Assembly (NCBI RefSeq): GCF_003149515.1
Contig: NZ_CP029145.1
Span: forward strand, 4,402,001 to 4,466,000
Origin: Hymenobacter nivis
GTDB lineage: Bacteria; Bacteroidota; Bacteroidia; Cytophagales; Hymenobacteraceae
Reading direction: 5' to 3'
Length of the DNA: 64,000 nt
The translations under genes and the position numbers were made by a program. The number at the start of each line of letters is the position of its first letter. Within the stretch, counting starts at the first letter, position 1. Below, piece after piece: positions 6,134-15,264 of the stretch. The notes below the pieces were generated by a model. That model searched no databases. It was not told where the DNA came from and was given only the letters and a program-made list of their open reading frames with translations.

Positions 6134-8560
6134 CTACTGCTCGGCCACGAGCAGCTGCACATCTACGTTGCGGCCGTGGTCGTCGGCACACGATACTTTC
6201 ACTGGCCCCGCAGGCGGGCGAAAAAATACCCGCTCAGCCGCCCCAGCGGCGCGTAGAAACTGGTCGTTCACGTACCAAAACACTTGGCGCACTTCGGGCC
6301 CCGCGGCGCAACTGAGCAGCAGTTGCTGCTGCTCGTCGCGGTTGAGCAGGTACTCGGTGTGGGGCAGGGGCGAGGTAATGGCCAGCGGCGCGGCCGTGCC
6401 GTCGTCGGCGCCGCGCACCAGGCGGCAGGCGGGGTTGTGGGGAGGTAGGCGCGGCGCGGGTAGCCCCTGCGCCGCCCGAAATGCTAATACCTCGGGCAGT
6501 GGGTTGGCAAACAGCTGCCGCCGGTAGCCGCTAGGGGGCACGCAGGCCCGGCAGTAGCTCAGGGCCCCATCGGCCGATACGAGCACTTCTTTCACGTGCT
6601 CGCAACGCCGTGCCGACGACAGCCCCGGCAGATAATAATCGAGGATTTGGTGGGGGCAATGCTCGCCCGGCACCAAGCCGCTTTCGGCGCAGACAAGCCG
6701 GAAATCGAGGGTGGCCGGGGGCACGGCCCAGTGGTTAGGTGAGTTGTAGGCCAGGGCGTTGAATAAGTCGAACAGCAGCGGTGTAGCCACGTCGGCCCCG
6801 GTTAGGGCTGGGCTGCCCTGGCCGCTGAAGTTGCCCACCCACACCCCGATGGTATAGTCGCGGTTGTAGCCCAGGCTCCAGGCGTCGCGGCGGCCGTAGC
6901 TGGTACCGGTTTTCCAGGCGATTTTGGGCAGGCGTAGGCTGTTTTCGTAGCCCAGCGGCAGGTCAGGCCGCGTGCGTTGGGCCAGGATGTCGGTGACGAG
7001 GAATGCGGCCGCGGGGGAAAGGAGTTGGGCGGAATTAAAAATTAAAAATGAAGAATTAGAAATTGGCCCCACAGCTTGGCCTTGTTTGCGCACGTTCCCC
7101 AATGCCCTATTTTTAATTTTTAATTCTTCATTTTTAATTTCAAAACGCAGTGACCCAAACTGCCCGCCATTCGCCAGGGCCGCATATAGCCCGGTCAGCT
7201 CTTCTAGGGTGGCGCCGCAGCCGCCCAGTACGGTGCTCAGGCCCAGGCGCGGCGCGGCGCGGGCCACGGTGCGGAAGCCCGCCTGGCGCAGCTTATCGGT
7301 GAAGGCGGGCACGCCCAAATCGGCTAGCAGGCGCACCGCTGGGATGTTGAGCGAGCACACCAGGGCCCGCTCCACGGTCACTTCGCCCTGGCAATTTTTG
7401 TCGAAGTTTTCGGGCCGGAAGCCGTTGAAGTTGGTAGGCACGTCGGGCAGCTGCATTTTGGGCGTGGCCAGGCCCCGGTCGAAAGCCAGGCCGTAGAGCA
7501 GTGGCTTGAGCGTGCTGCCCGGTGAGCGCACGGCCCGCACGCCGTCGACCTGCCCCTGGCTGGCCGCGTCGCTAAAGTCTGACGAGCCCACGTAGGCCTC
7601 CACGGCGCGGGTGCGGTTGTTCACCACCAGCACGGCGGCCTGCGTGATGCCCAGCTCGCGCAGGCGCCGCACGTAGTTGCGGGTCAGGTCTTCGGCCTTG
7701 GCTTGGGGGCCCCGGCGCAGGGTGGAGGTAATGATGGCCTGGCCTGGAAACTGCGCTACCAGCCGCCGCGCCAGGTGCGGGGCCAGCGCGGGGGGGCCGT
7801 GGCGCTGGGCGTCGAGCGGCTCGGCCAGAGCGTCGGCAATGTCCTGGGCCGGGAAGATGTGGTCGCGCTGCATCTGGCGCAGCCAGTGGTTGCGCTTGGC
7901 CAGAATCTGGGGGTTGCTGCGGCCCAGCACCAGCAGGCGCGGCTGGTTGGGGATGACGGCCAGCGTCACGGTTTGGGCCAGCGACAGGTAGTCGGGTGGC
8001 TGCTGGAAGTAGAGCAGCGCCGCCGATTTTACGCCCTCAATATTGCTGCCGTAGGGCACCAGGTTCAGGTAGAGCTGCAAGATTTCGGCCTTGCTGTAGT
8101 GGGCCTCCAACTGCACGGCGCGCAGCATTTCGAGCGTTTTGTTGCCGAAGGTGCGCGCCTTGGGCTCCAGCAGCCGGGCCACCTGCATGGTGATGGTGCT
8201 GGCCCCCGTGGTGCGCCCGCGCCCAAACAAGTTGCGCCCCGCCGCCAGCACCACGGCCACCGGGTTTACCCCGAAATGGTACTGGAAATACCGGTCTTCC
8301 TTGTAGATAATGGCCCGCTGCAAGGCCGGCGTAATCTCGCGCAGCTCGGTTTTCATGCGCCACTTCTGCGTCGGGTTCAGGAAAGCGTGGAGCACCGAAC
8401 CGTCGGCCGCCGTCACCAGGGGCGAGTACTGCGGTGCGGGCGGCAGCGGGCACAGCCGGTCGAGCCCCGCGGCGACTACGGCCAGCCCCAGCAGCGCCAG
8501 CCCGGCGCGGCGCAGCCAGGGGCCCCAGCTGGCCCACCCGCGCAGTTGCCCGGTTTTCAT
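6134..8560 (-). CDS. pbpC: Penicillin-binding protein 1C (bifunctional peptidoglycan glycosyltransferase/transpeptidase)
   Basis: 808 residues. An N-terminal membrane anchor (LALLGLAVVAAGL) is followed by a GT51 glycosyltransferase domain with catalytic Glu in IIYKEDRYFQYHFG and the STITMQVARLL motif, then a transpeptidase with Ser349 in SPGSTLKP, the second motif CSLN, Lys550 in WKTGTSYGRRDAWSLGYN, and a C-terminal BiPBP-type domain. It polymerises or cross-links peptidoglycan in the periplasm. The ATG overlaps the stop of the upstream gene (ATGA at 8557-8560), so the two are translationally coupled. An alpha-2-macroglobulin gene heads the same run, the classic PBP1C partner. Residues ~473-510 are translated from an AT-rich inverted repeat (7029-7142) inserted in frame just before LLSPAAAFLVTDIL. 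Confidence 0.94.
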   Translation of the reverse strand: MKTGQLRGWASWGPWLRRAGLALLGLAVVAAGLDRLCPLPPAPQYSPLVTAADGSVLHAFLNPTQKWRMKTELREITPALQRAIIYKEDRYFQYHFGVNPVAVVLAAGRNLFGRGRTTGASTITMQVARLLEPKARTFGNKTLEMLRAVQLEAHYSKAEILQLYLNLVPYGSNIEGVKSAALLYFQQPPDYLSLAQTVTLAVIPNQPRLLVLGRSNPQILAKRNHWLRQMQRDHIFPAQDIADALAEPLDAQRHGPPALAPHLARRLVAQFPGQAIITSTLRRGPQAKAEDLTRNYVRRLRELGITQAAVLVVNNRTRAVEAYVGSSDFSDAASQGQVDGVRAVRSPGSTLKPLLYGLAFDRGLATPKMQLPDVPTNFNGFRPENFDKNCQGEVTVERALVCSLNIPAVRLLADLGVPAFTDKLRQAGFRTVARAAPRLGLSTVLGGCGATLEELTGLYAALANGGQFGSLRFEIKNEELKIKNRALGNVRKQGQAVGPISNSSFLIFNSAQLLSPAAAFLVTDILAQRTRPDLPLGYENSLRLPKIAWKTGTSYGRRDAWSLGYNRDYTIGVWVGNFSGQGSPALTGADVATPLLFDLFNALAYNSPNHWAVPPATLDFRLVCAESGLVPGEHCPHQILDYYLPGLSSARRCEHVKEVLVSADGALSYCRACVPPSGYRRQLFANPLPEVLAFRAAQGLPAPRLPPHNPACRLVRGADDGTAAPLAITSPLPHTEYLLNRDEQQQLLLSCAAGPEVRQVFWYVNDQFLRAAGAAERVFFRPPAGPVKVSCADDHGRNVDVQLLVAEQ
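7029..7142. repeat. AT-rich inverted repeat inserted in frame within pbpC (family G)
   Basis: Within a GC-rich gene, about 114 bases change to AT-rich sequence whose ends are inverted copies of AATTAAAAATGAAGAATTA. The repeat is read through without a stop, giving EIKNEELKIKN and SNSSFLIFN in the protein. The length is compatible with a 38-codon insertion. The same kind of short AT repeat is normally intergenic. Confidence 0.85.
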
Positions 8561-9441
8561 AGGGCTGGGAAAGCAACGGCCGGCATGCGCCAGTCGCGCT
8601 TCAGCCAGCGGAGCACGGCGCGCCGCCAGCCGGGGTTTTGGCGAAACTTAGCCTTGCCCTCGGCCAGCGCGGGCACGTCCAGGGCCCCGGCGCGGGCCTG
8701 CCAGGCGGCCAGCGGCCGGGGCCCCGCGGGCGCGAAAAGCTCTGCCAGCACGGGCCGGATTTCCTTGAGGTTCCAGTAGTGGTACACCCACGGCGCGGCC
8801 GCCCGCACCACGCCCGCCCGGGCCAGTACTACGCTGAAGGCCAGCTGCTCCATCACGTGCTTGGGGTAGAGGCGGTGGAGCTGCTCGGTGAGGGTGAGCA
8901 CCTGGGCCAGCAGCGGCGCGTCGGTGCTGCGCAGGCCCAGGGCCCCGGCGTTGTACATCTGGGTATCGGGGGGGATGGGGCCCCCGGCCAGGACCGTGCG
9001 GCCGGCGTCCTGCTGCAAGGCCTGGTTGATCTTGCGGTTCAGCGAGTTGCCATCGCGCAGCCGCCCTTCGCCCACGTGCATAAACCGTTCGCCGCGGCCC
9101 AGGGCCCCAAAAACCTCAGCCAGCGGCTGCACAAAAACGGTGTCGGTGTCCACGTACAGTAGGTTGCCGGCATAGCGCGCGGCGGCGTGTATTAGCACCT
9201 CAATCTTAACGCGGTGCACGAAGTCGATTTCCCCGCGCCACGCCTGCCACTGGGTGGGCTCGATGGGCACGTATTCCACCGCCGCCGAATCGCCCAGCAC
9301 CCGCCGGAAGTGCGCCGGGTTATCGGTGTACACTACCACCCGGGCCCCCACCGGCTGCCGCAAATACGACAGGATGCTGAACAGCGCTTCGTTCAGCACA
9401 TCCGGGTTGCCATAGGCTTGGTAAAGGATAAAATCGGCCAT
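8557..9441 (-). CDS. Glycosyltransferase-like (GT-A fold) protein between A2M and PBP1C genes
   Basis: 294 residues from ATG 9441. A longer frame to 9552 only translates a palindromic repeat. The opening ADFILYQAYGNPDVLNEALF and ARVVVYTDNP followed by LLYVDTDTVFVQPLAEVFGA show a nucleotide-sugar transferase pattern with a DxD motif (DTD) that would hold a metal and sugar nucleotide. No signal peptide is visible, so it is cytoplasmic or membrane-peripheral. It ends inside the pbpC start codon (ATGA overlap) and begins 157 bases after the A2M gene, so it is probably expressed with them. Sugar donor and acceptor are unknown. The A2M/PBP1C pair does not normally have this gene between its members. 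Confidence 0.72.
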   Translation of the reverse strand: MADFILYQAYGNPDVLNEALFSILSYLRQPVGARVVVYTDNPAHFRRVLGDSAAVEYVPIEPTQWQAWRGEIDFVHRVKIEVLIHAAARYAGNLLYVDTDTVFVQPLAEVFGALGRGERFMHVGEGRLRDGNSLNRKINQALQQDAGRTVLAGGPIPPDTQMYNAGALGLRSTDAPLLAQVLTLTEQLHRLYPKHVMEQLAFSVVLARAGVVRAAAPWVYHYWNLKEIRPVLAELFAPAGPRPLAAWQARAGALDVPALAEGKAKFRQNPGWRRAVLRWLKRDWRMPAVAFPAL

Positions 9442-9474
9442 GCGGCGCAAGTTAGGGGTAGTTTTCGCCGGGCC

Positions 9475-9588
9475 GGGCTGCCAGCTTTTCCGCTGGCTGC
9501 CCGGTAATCGCTGAATCTTTGAACCAGCACCTGGGGGCCCAAACCGCTGCAACGATTAGCGGGCAGCCGGCGGAAAAGCCAGCAGCCC
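9475..9588. repeat. Family-B palindromic repeat, copy B1
   Basis: Outer arms GGGCTGCCAGC...AATCGCTG and CAACGATTAGC...CAGCCC are inverted copies (about 39 bases each). Each arm is itself a hairpin with stem GGCTGCC-like, a TTTTC/GAAAA loop and one T-T or A-A mismatch. It fills the gap between the A2M stop and the glycosyltransferase-like start. Confidence 0.9.
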
Positions 9589-9598
9589 GCCCGTTCGG

Positions 9599-12500
9599 CT
9601 ACTTCACGCGCACCACGCCGGTCCCGTTGTACGAGTGGTATTCAGCGTTGTACATGGCGTCGGCGCTGATGGGGCCCAGCTTGAAGGTGCCTTTGCTGAC
9701 GGCGCGGGCCAGGTAGTAGAACACCCGGGGCTTAGCGCTGGCGGTGGTGAAGATGTTCAGGCGGTCGTCGCGCACGTCGAGGTAGTCGGGGGTGGCGGCG
9801 TCCTTGGCCCAGTCCAATTCGCGCACGGCGCCGATGCGGGGGTTTTCGATTTCCAGGCCCGCAGGCAGCAGGTCGGTGATGGCCACGTTCTTCACCTCGC
9901 CGGCCGCGTCGGCGGCCTGGATGGTGATGCGGACCACCACCAAATCGTTCTGGGCGAAGGTGGGGGCCCCCAGCGGCTGGCCGGCGCGGCTCAGGAACTG
10001 GCGGCGCACCTTGAGGTAGGAATCCTCCTCGCGGACGGGCGTGCTGGGGCTGATGCCGGCCAGCTCCCAGAAATAGAACAGGTTGCCCTGGCCGGCGGCG
10101 CGCAGCGTGAGGGCCCGGTTGGCCACGTTGCGCACCGTGAGGTCGGGGCCCGTGAAGGTGCTCAGCGTCTGGCCGCCGGCGGCCAGGGCCCCGGTGGCGG
10201 TGCTGCGGGCGTTCTGGCGGGCAATTTTGCCCAGGGCTAGCAGGGCAAAGGCGCTTTCCTGGGTGCTGAGCCAGCCGGCCTGCTTCACCTGGCGGCTGAG
10301 CTGGCGGGCCAGGGTGGTCACCTGCGGGTTGTGGGGGTCGGTGGCGAGCAGGGCGTTCAGCACCAGGGCCTCGTCGCGGATGGGCGAGTAGAACGAGCCG
10401 TCCAGGGCCCGGCCGGCGGCGGTTTCGCCCCCGAACTTGGTGGGCAGCAGCTCTCGGAACTGGCGCTGGTTGCCGAGCACGCCCTGGGTGCAGGCCAGCA
10501 GAAACTTCGAGTCTTCGGCCAGCAGCGGGCGGTTGGCGCGGTAGTAGTTCATGGCCACGGCGTCTTGCCGGCCGGCCAGGGCCAGCACGTACAGCGAGTA
10601 GGCAATTTCCTTCTTGGCGATGATTTTCTGGCGGGCAATGTTGCTCGCGTCGAAGAAGCGGTACTCCTCGGTTTCGCGCTTTTTGAGGCGGAATTGCAGA
10701 TAGCTCAGCACCTTGTCGAGCACCGATTTATTCACTGCGAAGTTGGCCTGCTGGGCTTCGAGCAGGAAGTGGGCGGCGTAGGCCGTGGCCCACCAGTTGT
10801 CGTAGTCGCCGCCCGGCCAGTAGCTCAGGCTGCCGTTGTAGAGCTGCATCGACTCGATTTTACGGATGGCGGCCTGCACGTTGGCGTTGGGGTTATAGCG
10901 CTGGGCCTTGGCGGCGGCCCCGGTTTGCTGCTGCAAAGTGGCCGCCAAATCGCCGTAGTACAGCTGCGGGAACGCGGCCGACACGGTTTGCTCCAGGCAG
11001 CCGTAGGGGTATTGCAGCAGGTAGCGCAGGTCCTTGCTAAACTCCGTCAGCGGCGAGCGGCTGATGACTACTTGGCTCTGCAGCGAAGCGGGCAGGAAAT
11101 CAGTCGTCAGGTTGAAGGCCCCCGTAGTGCCGCCGGCCACCACGCCGCTGCCGGTGCGCTTTTCGAGCGGCGCGGCAGGGCGCACGGGGATTTCGATAGT
11201 TTCGGTGAAGGTTTCAGTCGTTCCTTTTAAGCCGGCAGCAACTATTTTAACGCTTCCATTGCCAATGGTTTGCCTTGCGCCAATGTGGAAAGTGACTTTA
11301 TTCTCTTGATTAGGAAGTAGAGGCACCGTCCATTCCTCATTTCTGCCTTTCACGCTGACACCATCTACTCCGTTTAACTCGGCTATGGGTTCGGCGGATA
11401 CGAGCGGGCCAGTGAGCTGTTTCGTGACCTTAACAAACACCCGATTACTCGTCGTATTCGTCAGCGTCACCGGCACGTCAACCGTGTCGCCGGGGCTGAG
11501 GAAGCGGGGCAGCGCGGTGGAAATCACCACCGGGTCGGCCACCTTCATGGTGTGCTCGGCGGCGCCGAAAGCGTCGTCTTTGTAGGCCACGGCCATGATG
11601 CGCAGGGCCCCCGAGAACTGCGGCACGCGCACCCGGTAGCGCACCTTGCCGCTGCCGTCGGCGGTGAGGATGCCGCTCCAGTTGGCCACCAGTTTCACGC
11701 GGCGGCTGGGCACGGGCGTGGTGCGGCGGCGCAGGTCGGCGGCGTCGCCGCCCGTGCTGCTGCTGCCCAGCTCGGGCAGCAGGAAGGGGTACACGTCGTA
11801 GGCCGATACTTCGAGGGCGCGCTTCTGGTAGAAGTAGCCGTAAGGGTCGGGCGTGAGGTAGCCTTTGCGCTGCAAAATGCCCTCGTCCACCACGGCCAGC
11901 GTGACCTGGGCCCCCGGCGCGGTGCTCACTTCGATGGTCTGGAAGGTTTGGGAGCGGCTGGCGGCGGGCGCGGCCAGGGCCACCGCCAGGCGGGCAGCGG
12001 GCCGCTCCACGCGCAGCGGCACGAAGCCGCGCGCCACCGTCAGGGGCAGGCCGTGGTCGGTGATGGCGCGGATGGCGGTGGCCGTCACGTACACATTGGG
12101 CACGTGGTCGGCGGTGATGGGGATTCTCACGCGGGCTGATTTCTGGTCGGTGTTCACGTAGAAGTGTTTGAGCACGTGGTCGCGCTCCACCGTGACGAGG
12201 ATGCGGCCGGCGAAGGGCGTTTTCAGCAGCAGGTTGGCCGTTTCGCCAGGGGCGTACGTGGCCTTGTCGGGCTCAATGGTCACCTCGCCTTCATTGTTGA
12301 CCTCGAAGGAGTTGGCCTGCGTATCGCCGTAGCCGTAGGCATAAAAGCGCTGCATCACGTAGGGCAGAGCCCCCGGCCGGCTCACGCGCACCTCGTACTC
12401 GCCCGAGTAGATGGGGGTGAAGTTCAGGGCCGTGCCGGGGCCCACCGTCAGGCTTTGGGTGAGCGCGGTTTGCTCGCGCTGCTGCGAGTTATACACGAAG

Positions 12501-15142
12501 CGGCCGCCCTGGCGCTCCAGCACGGTTTCCCAGAGCAGGCGCACCACGCGCACCTGCGCGGCGGCCCGGGTGGGGGCCCCGGCCGGCGTGAGGGCCAGCA
12601 CCCGCAGCGGCACCGCCTGGCGCGTGTTCACCAAATCGGGCAGGTTTTGCAGGCCAAACATCGTGGCCTGGGTTTGCACCTCGAAGGTGGCCAGGCGGTT
12701 CACCGGCCGCCCCGTCTCGTCAAATACTGTGGCAAAAGCCGCGCCCTCCAGCGTGCCCAAATCGGCAAACTGTGGTACGGCGTAGGTGGCCGTACCGCGG
12801 CCGGCGGCATCGGTACGGCCCTCGCGCAGGGCTTTTTCGAAGCGCGTGCCCAGGGCGGTTTCGGCTTGCTCGTTGTCGCGGTCGGTAGTTTTGCGGCGTA
12901 GCCCGTTGTTGATGGCGAAGCTGTAACTGGCGTAGCCTTTGGGGTTGAAGGCCTTCTGCTTCAGCGAAAACTCGACTTCGTACTTGCGGTCGGTGGCTGG
13001 GGGCCCAAACAGGTTCACGGCCGCGAGGCTGGCCGTCACGGTTTGGCCGGGGCGCAGCACGGCGGGCGCGGCCGTCACGGTCACCTTCAGGCGGTCAGGA
13101 ATAAACTCCTCCACGCTGATTTTCTTGGAGCTGAGCAGCAGGTCGTTGCCGGTCAGCACTTCCAGCGTGTACAGGCCGGTCATGATGGACGGCGGCAAAA
13201 TGAACTGGCTCTCAAACGCGCCCGTGCCGTTCAGCTTTTGCTGCAAGCTGCTGTATTCCTTGCCGGTGGGTAGCAGCAGGCGGATTTTCATGGGCAGGCT
13301 GGCGGGCGGCGTTTTCCAGGCGTCGGTACGCACTACAGTGTTGGTGCGCACGGTGTCGCCGGGGCGGTACAGGTCCCGGTCGCCGTACAAAAAGGCCTGG
13401 TAGCGGGCCGCATTGCTCTGCAAGCCGCCCACTTCAAAGCGTGAGGTTTCGACCTTGCTCCGCGTCAGGTCCAGGAACGTGAAGTCCGCGTCCTTCGTCG
13501 CCGTCACCATCCCCAGCGTAAAGCGCTTCATCGAGGCCGCCGAATCGAACTGCGCCACGCCCGCCTGGTCGGTCGTGGCCGAGCCCAGCACTTGGTTGTT
13601 CGTGCTCACCAAATTCACCGTGACGCCGCCGATGGGCTGGGCCGTGCGGATGGAGTTGGCGAATACCAGCGTGCCGCCGGTTGCCCCCTGCCGCACAATA
13701 AGGCCCACATCGGTCACGGCCACCAACTTGCTCACTTGCAGGTACTGGTGCTCGGTGTCTTCCACTTTCACCACGTACAGCCCCTTCAGGGGCCCCTGGA
13801 ATTCCAGCTCCTTCAGGTCCAGGTTCAGCAGGCGCAGGCCGGCCTCCTTGGGCAGTCCGTCCACCGAAACCATGCGCTCGGAAATGACGCTGCCCAGCGT
13901 TTCGAGGTCGTAGTAGCGGTAGCTGCGGTCGATGTAGTCGCCGTTTTCGTCGGTGCTCGATTCGCGCTGGGCTTCCTCGTATTGGGGGTAGCCGTACTGC
14001 TGCTCCTGGCGCAGCAGCTGCTGGATATTATTGGCGTACACCTTGGCGATGGTCACCTTCACCTTGCCCACCTGGTTGATGCGTAGCCCCAGGTTACGGG
14101 GCCCCAGTGCGCCGAGATACAGGGCCTTGTCGCCGCTGGCAAACGTGATGCTCGGGTCCTCATCGCCAAACGAAACGGCCTGCTGAAACGCATCGCGCAG
14201 GGTGCCGCCCAGCAGCCCGTGGGCGCCGGCGGCCAGCCCAATCTGGTAGCTTTTGCCCACCTCAAAGCCGCCGCGCAGCGCAAAACCGCTCTCCTGCGCC
14301 TCCACTGAAAACGCCACCGCGGGCGTCACGGTGAGGGCCTTTTGCACGTCGGCCACCGCAATGGGCTGGCTCAGGTTCACGGTTACCACGGGCTGGCCGT
14401 CGAGCAGGGCCCCGGTCAGCTCGCGCACCTCCAGGGTGCTCTGGTCGGGCACCTCGGCCTGGGCCACGAGCGGCGCAGTGGTGGCCTTGGTGCCGGCGGC
14501 GGGGCGCAGGCCGGGCGCAATTTCGAAGGTGATGGGGGCCCCGGGGTGCACATCCTGCGCGAAGCTCAGGCCCAGCGTCTGGTCGGGCTCGGCGCTGATA
14601 AGGTTCACAGCCAGCGGCTTGCCGTCCTGGCTAACTTTGAGGCGGCTGCGCACGTCGGCGGGCCGCACGGGGTAGTTGAATACCAGGTTGGCCCGTAGCT
14701 CGGCCGTACCCGTGGCCTTGGCCGAGCGGCCAAAGAACACCTGCGGGTCGCCCATGCGCAGGTACGGCGTGTGAAAGCGGCTGCGGTTGATGGCCAGTTT
14801 CTGCTTGCCGCTGGGCAGGGCCCCGGGCCGCAGGTCGGCCGAAAACACGGTGCTGGGCCGGAACGGCTCCAGGGGCGAAAACGTCAGCTCCCGGTCGCCG
14901 GTCCACTTGAATTTACCCCGCACGGCGGGCGTAAATTTTACGTATTGCGTGGTATCCCAGCGGTTTTGCTGGGCCTCGTCCACCACTTTCTCGTCGAAGG
15001 TGAACACCACGTTCGAATGCGGGTCCACCTCGTCGCCATCGGTCTGAGCCTGCGCGATGGCCTGCTCCTGGGCGGTTTTTTTGGAGCAGGAAAAAGTAGC
15101 CAACAGTAACGACAGCGGTAGAAAACGGAAGCGGGCCAGCAT
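9599..15142 (-). CDS. Bacterial alpha-2-macroglobulin family lipoprotein
   Basis: 1847 residues from ATG 15142. MLARFRFLPLSLLLATFSCS is a lipoprotein signal with lipobox TFSC, so the protein is anchored in the periplasm. The MG domains follow; an SDRxxYRPGDTV-like segment (YGDRDLYRPGDTVRTNTVVR) is the typical MG2/bait-region entry. The thioester Cys1382 in PYGCLEQT is intact, which means covalent trapping of attacking proteases is possible. The alpha-6/6 toroid (LYNGSLSYWPGGDYDNWW) and the receptor-like C-terminal domain close the protein. Bacterial A2M proteins protect the cell wall from proteases together with PBP1C, whose gene lies downstream in the same run. The length fits the family. 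Confidence 0.94.
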   Translation of the reverse strand: MLARFRFLPLSLLLATFSCSKKTAQEQAIAQAQTDGDEVDPHSNVVFTFDEKVVDEAQQNRWDTTQYVKFTPAVRGKFKWTGDRELTFSPLEPFRPSTVFSADLRPGALPSGKQKLAINRSRFHTPYLRMGDPQVFFGRSAKATGTAELRANLVFNYPVRPADVRSRLKVSQDGKPLAVNLISAEPDQTLGLSFAQDVHPGAPITFEIAPGLRPAAGTKATTAPLVAQAEVPDQSTLEVRELTGALLDGQPVVTVNLSQPIAVADVQKALTVTPAVAFSVEAQESGFALRGGFEVGKSYQIGLAAGAHGLLGGTLRDAFQQAVSFGDEDPSITFASGDKALYLGALGPRNLGLRINQVGKVKVTIAKVYANNIQQLLRQEQQYGYPQYEEAQRESSTDENGDYIDRSYRYYDLETLGSVISERMVSVDGLPKEAGLRLLNLDLKELEFQGPLKGLYVVKVEDTEHQYLQVSKLVAVTDVGLIVRQGATGGTLVFANSIRTAQPIGGVTVNLVSTNNQVLGSATTDQAGVAQFDSAASMKRFTLGMVTATKDADFTFLDLTRSKVETSRFEVGGLQSNAARYQAFLYGDRDLYRPGDTVRTNTVVRTDAWKTPPASLPMKIRLLLPTGKEYSSLQQKLNGTGAFESQFILPPSIMTGLYTLEVLTGNDLLLSSKKISVEEFIPDRLKVTVTAAPAVLRPGQTVTASLAAVNLFGPPATDRKYEVEFSLKQKAFNPKGYASYSFAINNGLRRKTTDRDNEQAETALGTRFEKALREGRTDAAGRGTATYAVPQFADLGTLEGAAFATVFDETGRPVNRLATFEVQTQATMFGLQNLPDLVNTRQAVPLRVLALTPAGAPTRAAAQVRVVRLLWETVLERQGGRFVYNSQQREQTALTQSLTVGPGTALNFTPIYSGEYEVRVSRPGALPYVMQRFYAYGYGDTQANSFEVNNEGEVTIEPDKATYAPGETANLLLKTPFAGRILVTVERDHVLKHFYVNTDQKSARVRIPITADHVPNVYVTATAIRAITDHGLPLTVARGFVPLRVERPAARLAVALAAPAASRSQTFQTIEVSTAPGAQVTLAVVDEGILQRKGYLTPDPYGYFYQKRALEVSAYDVYPFLLPELGSSSTGGDAADLRRRTTPVPSRRVKLVANWSGILTADGSGKVRYRVRVPQFSGALRIMAVAYKDDAFGAAEHTMKVADPVVISTALPRFLSPGDTVDVPVTLTNTTSNRVFVKVTKQLTGPLVSAEPIAELNGVDGVSVKGRNEEWTVPLLPNQENKVTFHIGARQTIGNGSVKIVAAGLKGTTETFTETIEIPVRPAAPLEKRTGSGVVAGGTTGAFNLTTDFLPASLQSQVVISRSPLTEFSKDLRYLLQYPYGCLEQTVSAAFPQLYYGDLAATLQQQTGAAAKAQRYNPNANVQAAIRKIESMQLYNGSLSYWPGGDYDNWWATAYAAHFLLEAQQANFAVNKSVLDKVLSYLQFRLKKRETEEYRFFDASNIARQKIIAKKEIAYSLYVLALAGRQDAVAMNYYRANRPLLAEDSKFLLACTQGVLGNQRQFRELLPTKFGGETAAGRALDGSFYSPIRDEALVLNALLATDPHNPQVTTLARQLSRQVKQAGWLSTQESAFALLALGKIARQNARSTATGALAAGGQTLSTFTGPDLTVRNVANRALTLRAAGQGNLFYFWELAGISPSTPVREEDSYLKVRRQFLSRAGQPLGAPTFAQNDLVVVRITIQAADAAGEVKNVAITDLLPAGLEIENPRIGAVRELDWAKDAATPDYLDVRDDRLNIFTTASAKPRVFYYLARAVSKGTFKLGPISADAMYNAEYHSYNGTGVVRVK

Positions 15143-15211
15143 GGGAAGGAGAGGATAAAACCGGGCGGAAGGTAATACCTAAAATCTGCTATACTTCGGA
15201 GTTTGGGGGAC

Positions 15212-15240
15212 AGGCTGCCGGCTTTTCCGCCGGCTGCCCG
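15212..15240. repeat. Family-B half repeat, copy B2
   Basis: A single arm of family B, AGGCTGCCGGCTTTTCCGCC and onward to TGCCCG, which folds as one hairpin. It lies in the divergent promoter region between the A2M and LysR genes; no inverse partner was seen nearby. Confidence 0.8.
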
Positions 15241-15251
15241 TGCCGTTTAAG

Positions 15252-15259
15252 TACCTTCG
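15252..15259 (+). promoter_or_regulatory. Bacteroidota-type -7 box of the LysR gene
   Basis: TACCTTCG, 5 bases before the ATG at 15265, matches TAnnTTTG with one change. The transcript would have almost no leader. Family-B half repeat B2 occupies the region where the -33 element should be. Confidence 0.4.
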
Positions 15260-15264
15260 CCGCC

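Noticed and set aside
7703..8779. 358-codon plus-strand frame antisense to pbpC
   Set aside because: Gln/Gly/Arg-rich shadow with no domain; the opposite strand encodes clear GT51 motifs.
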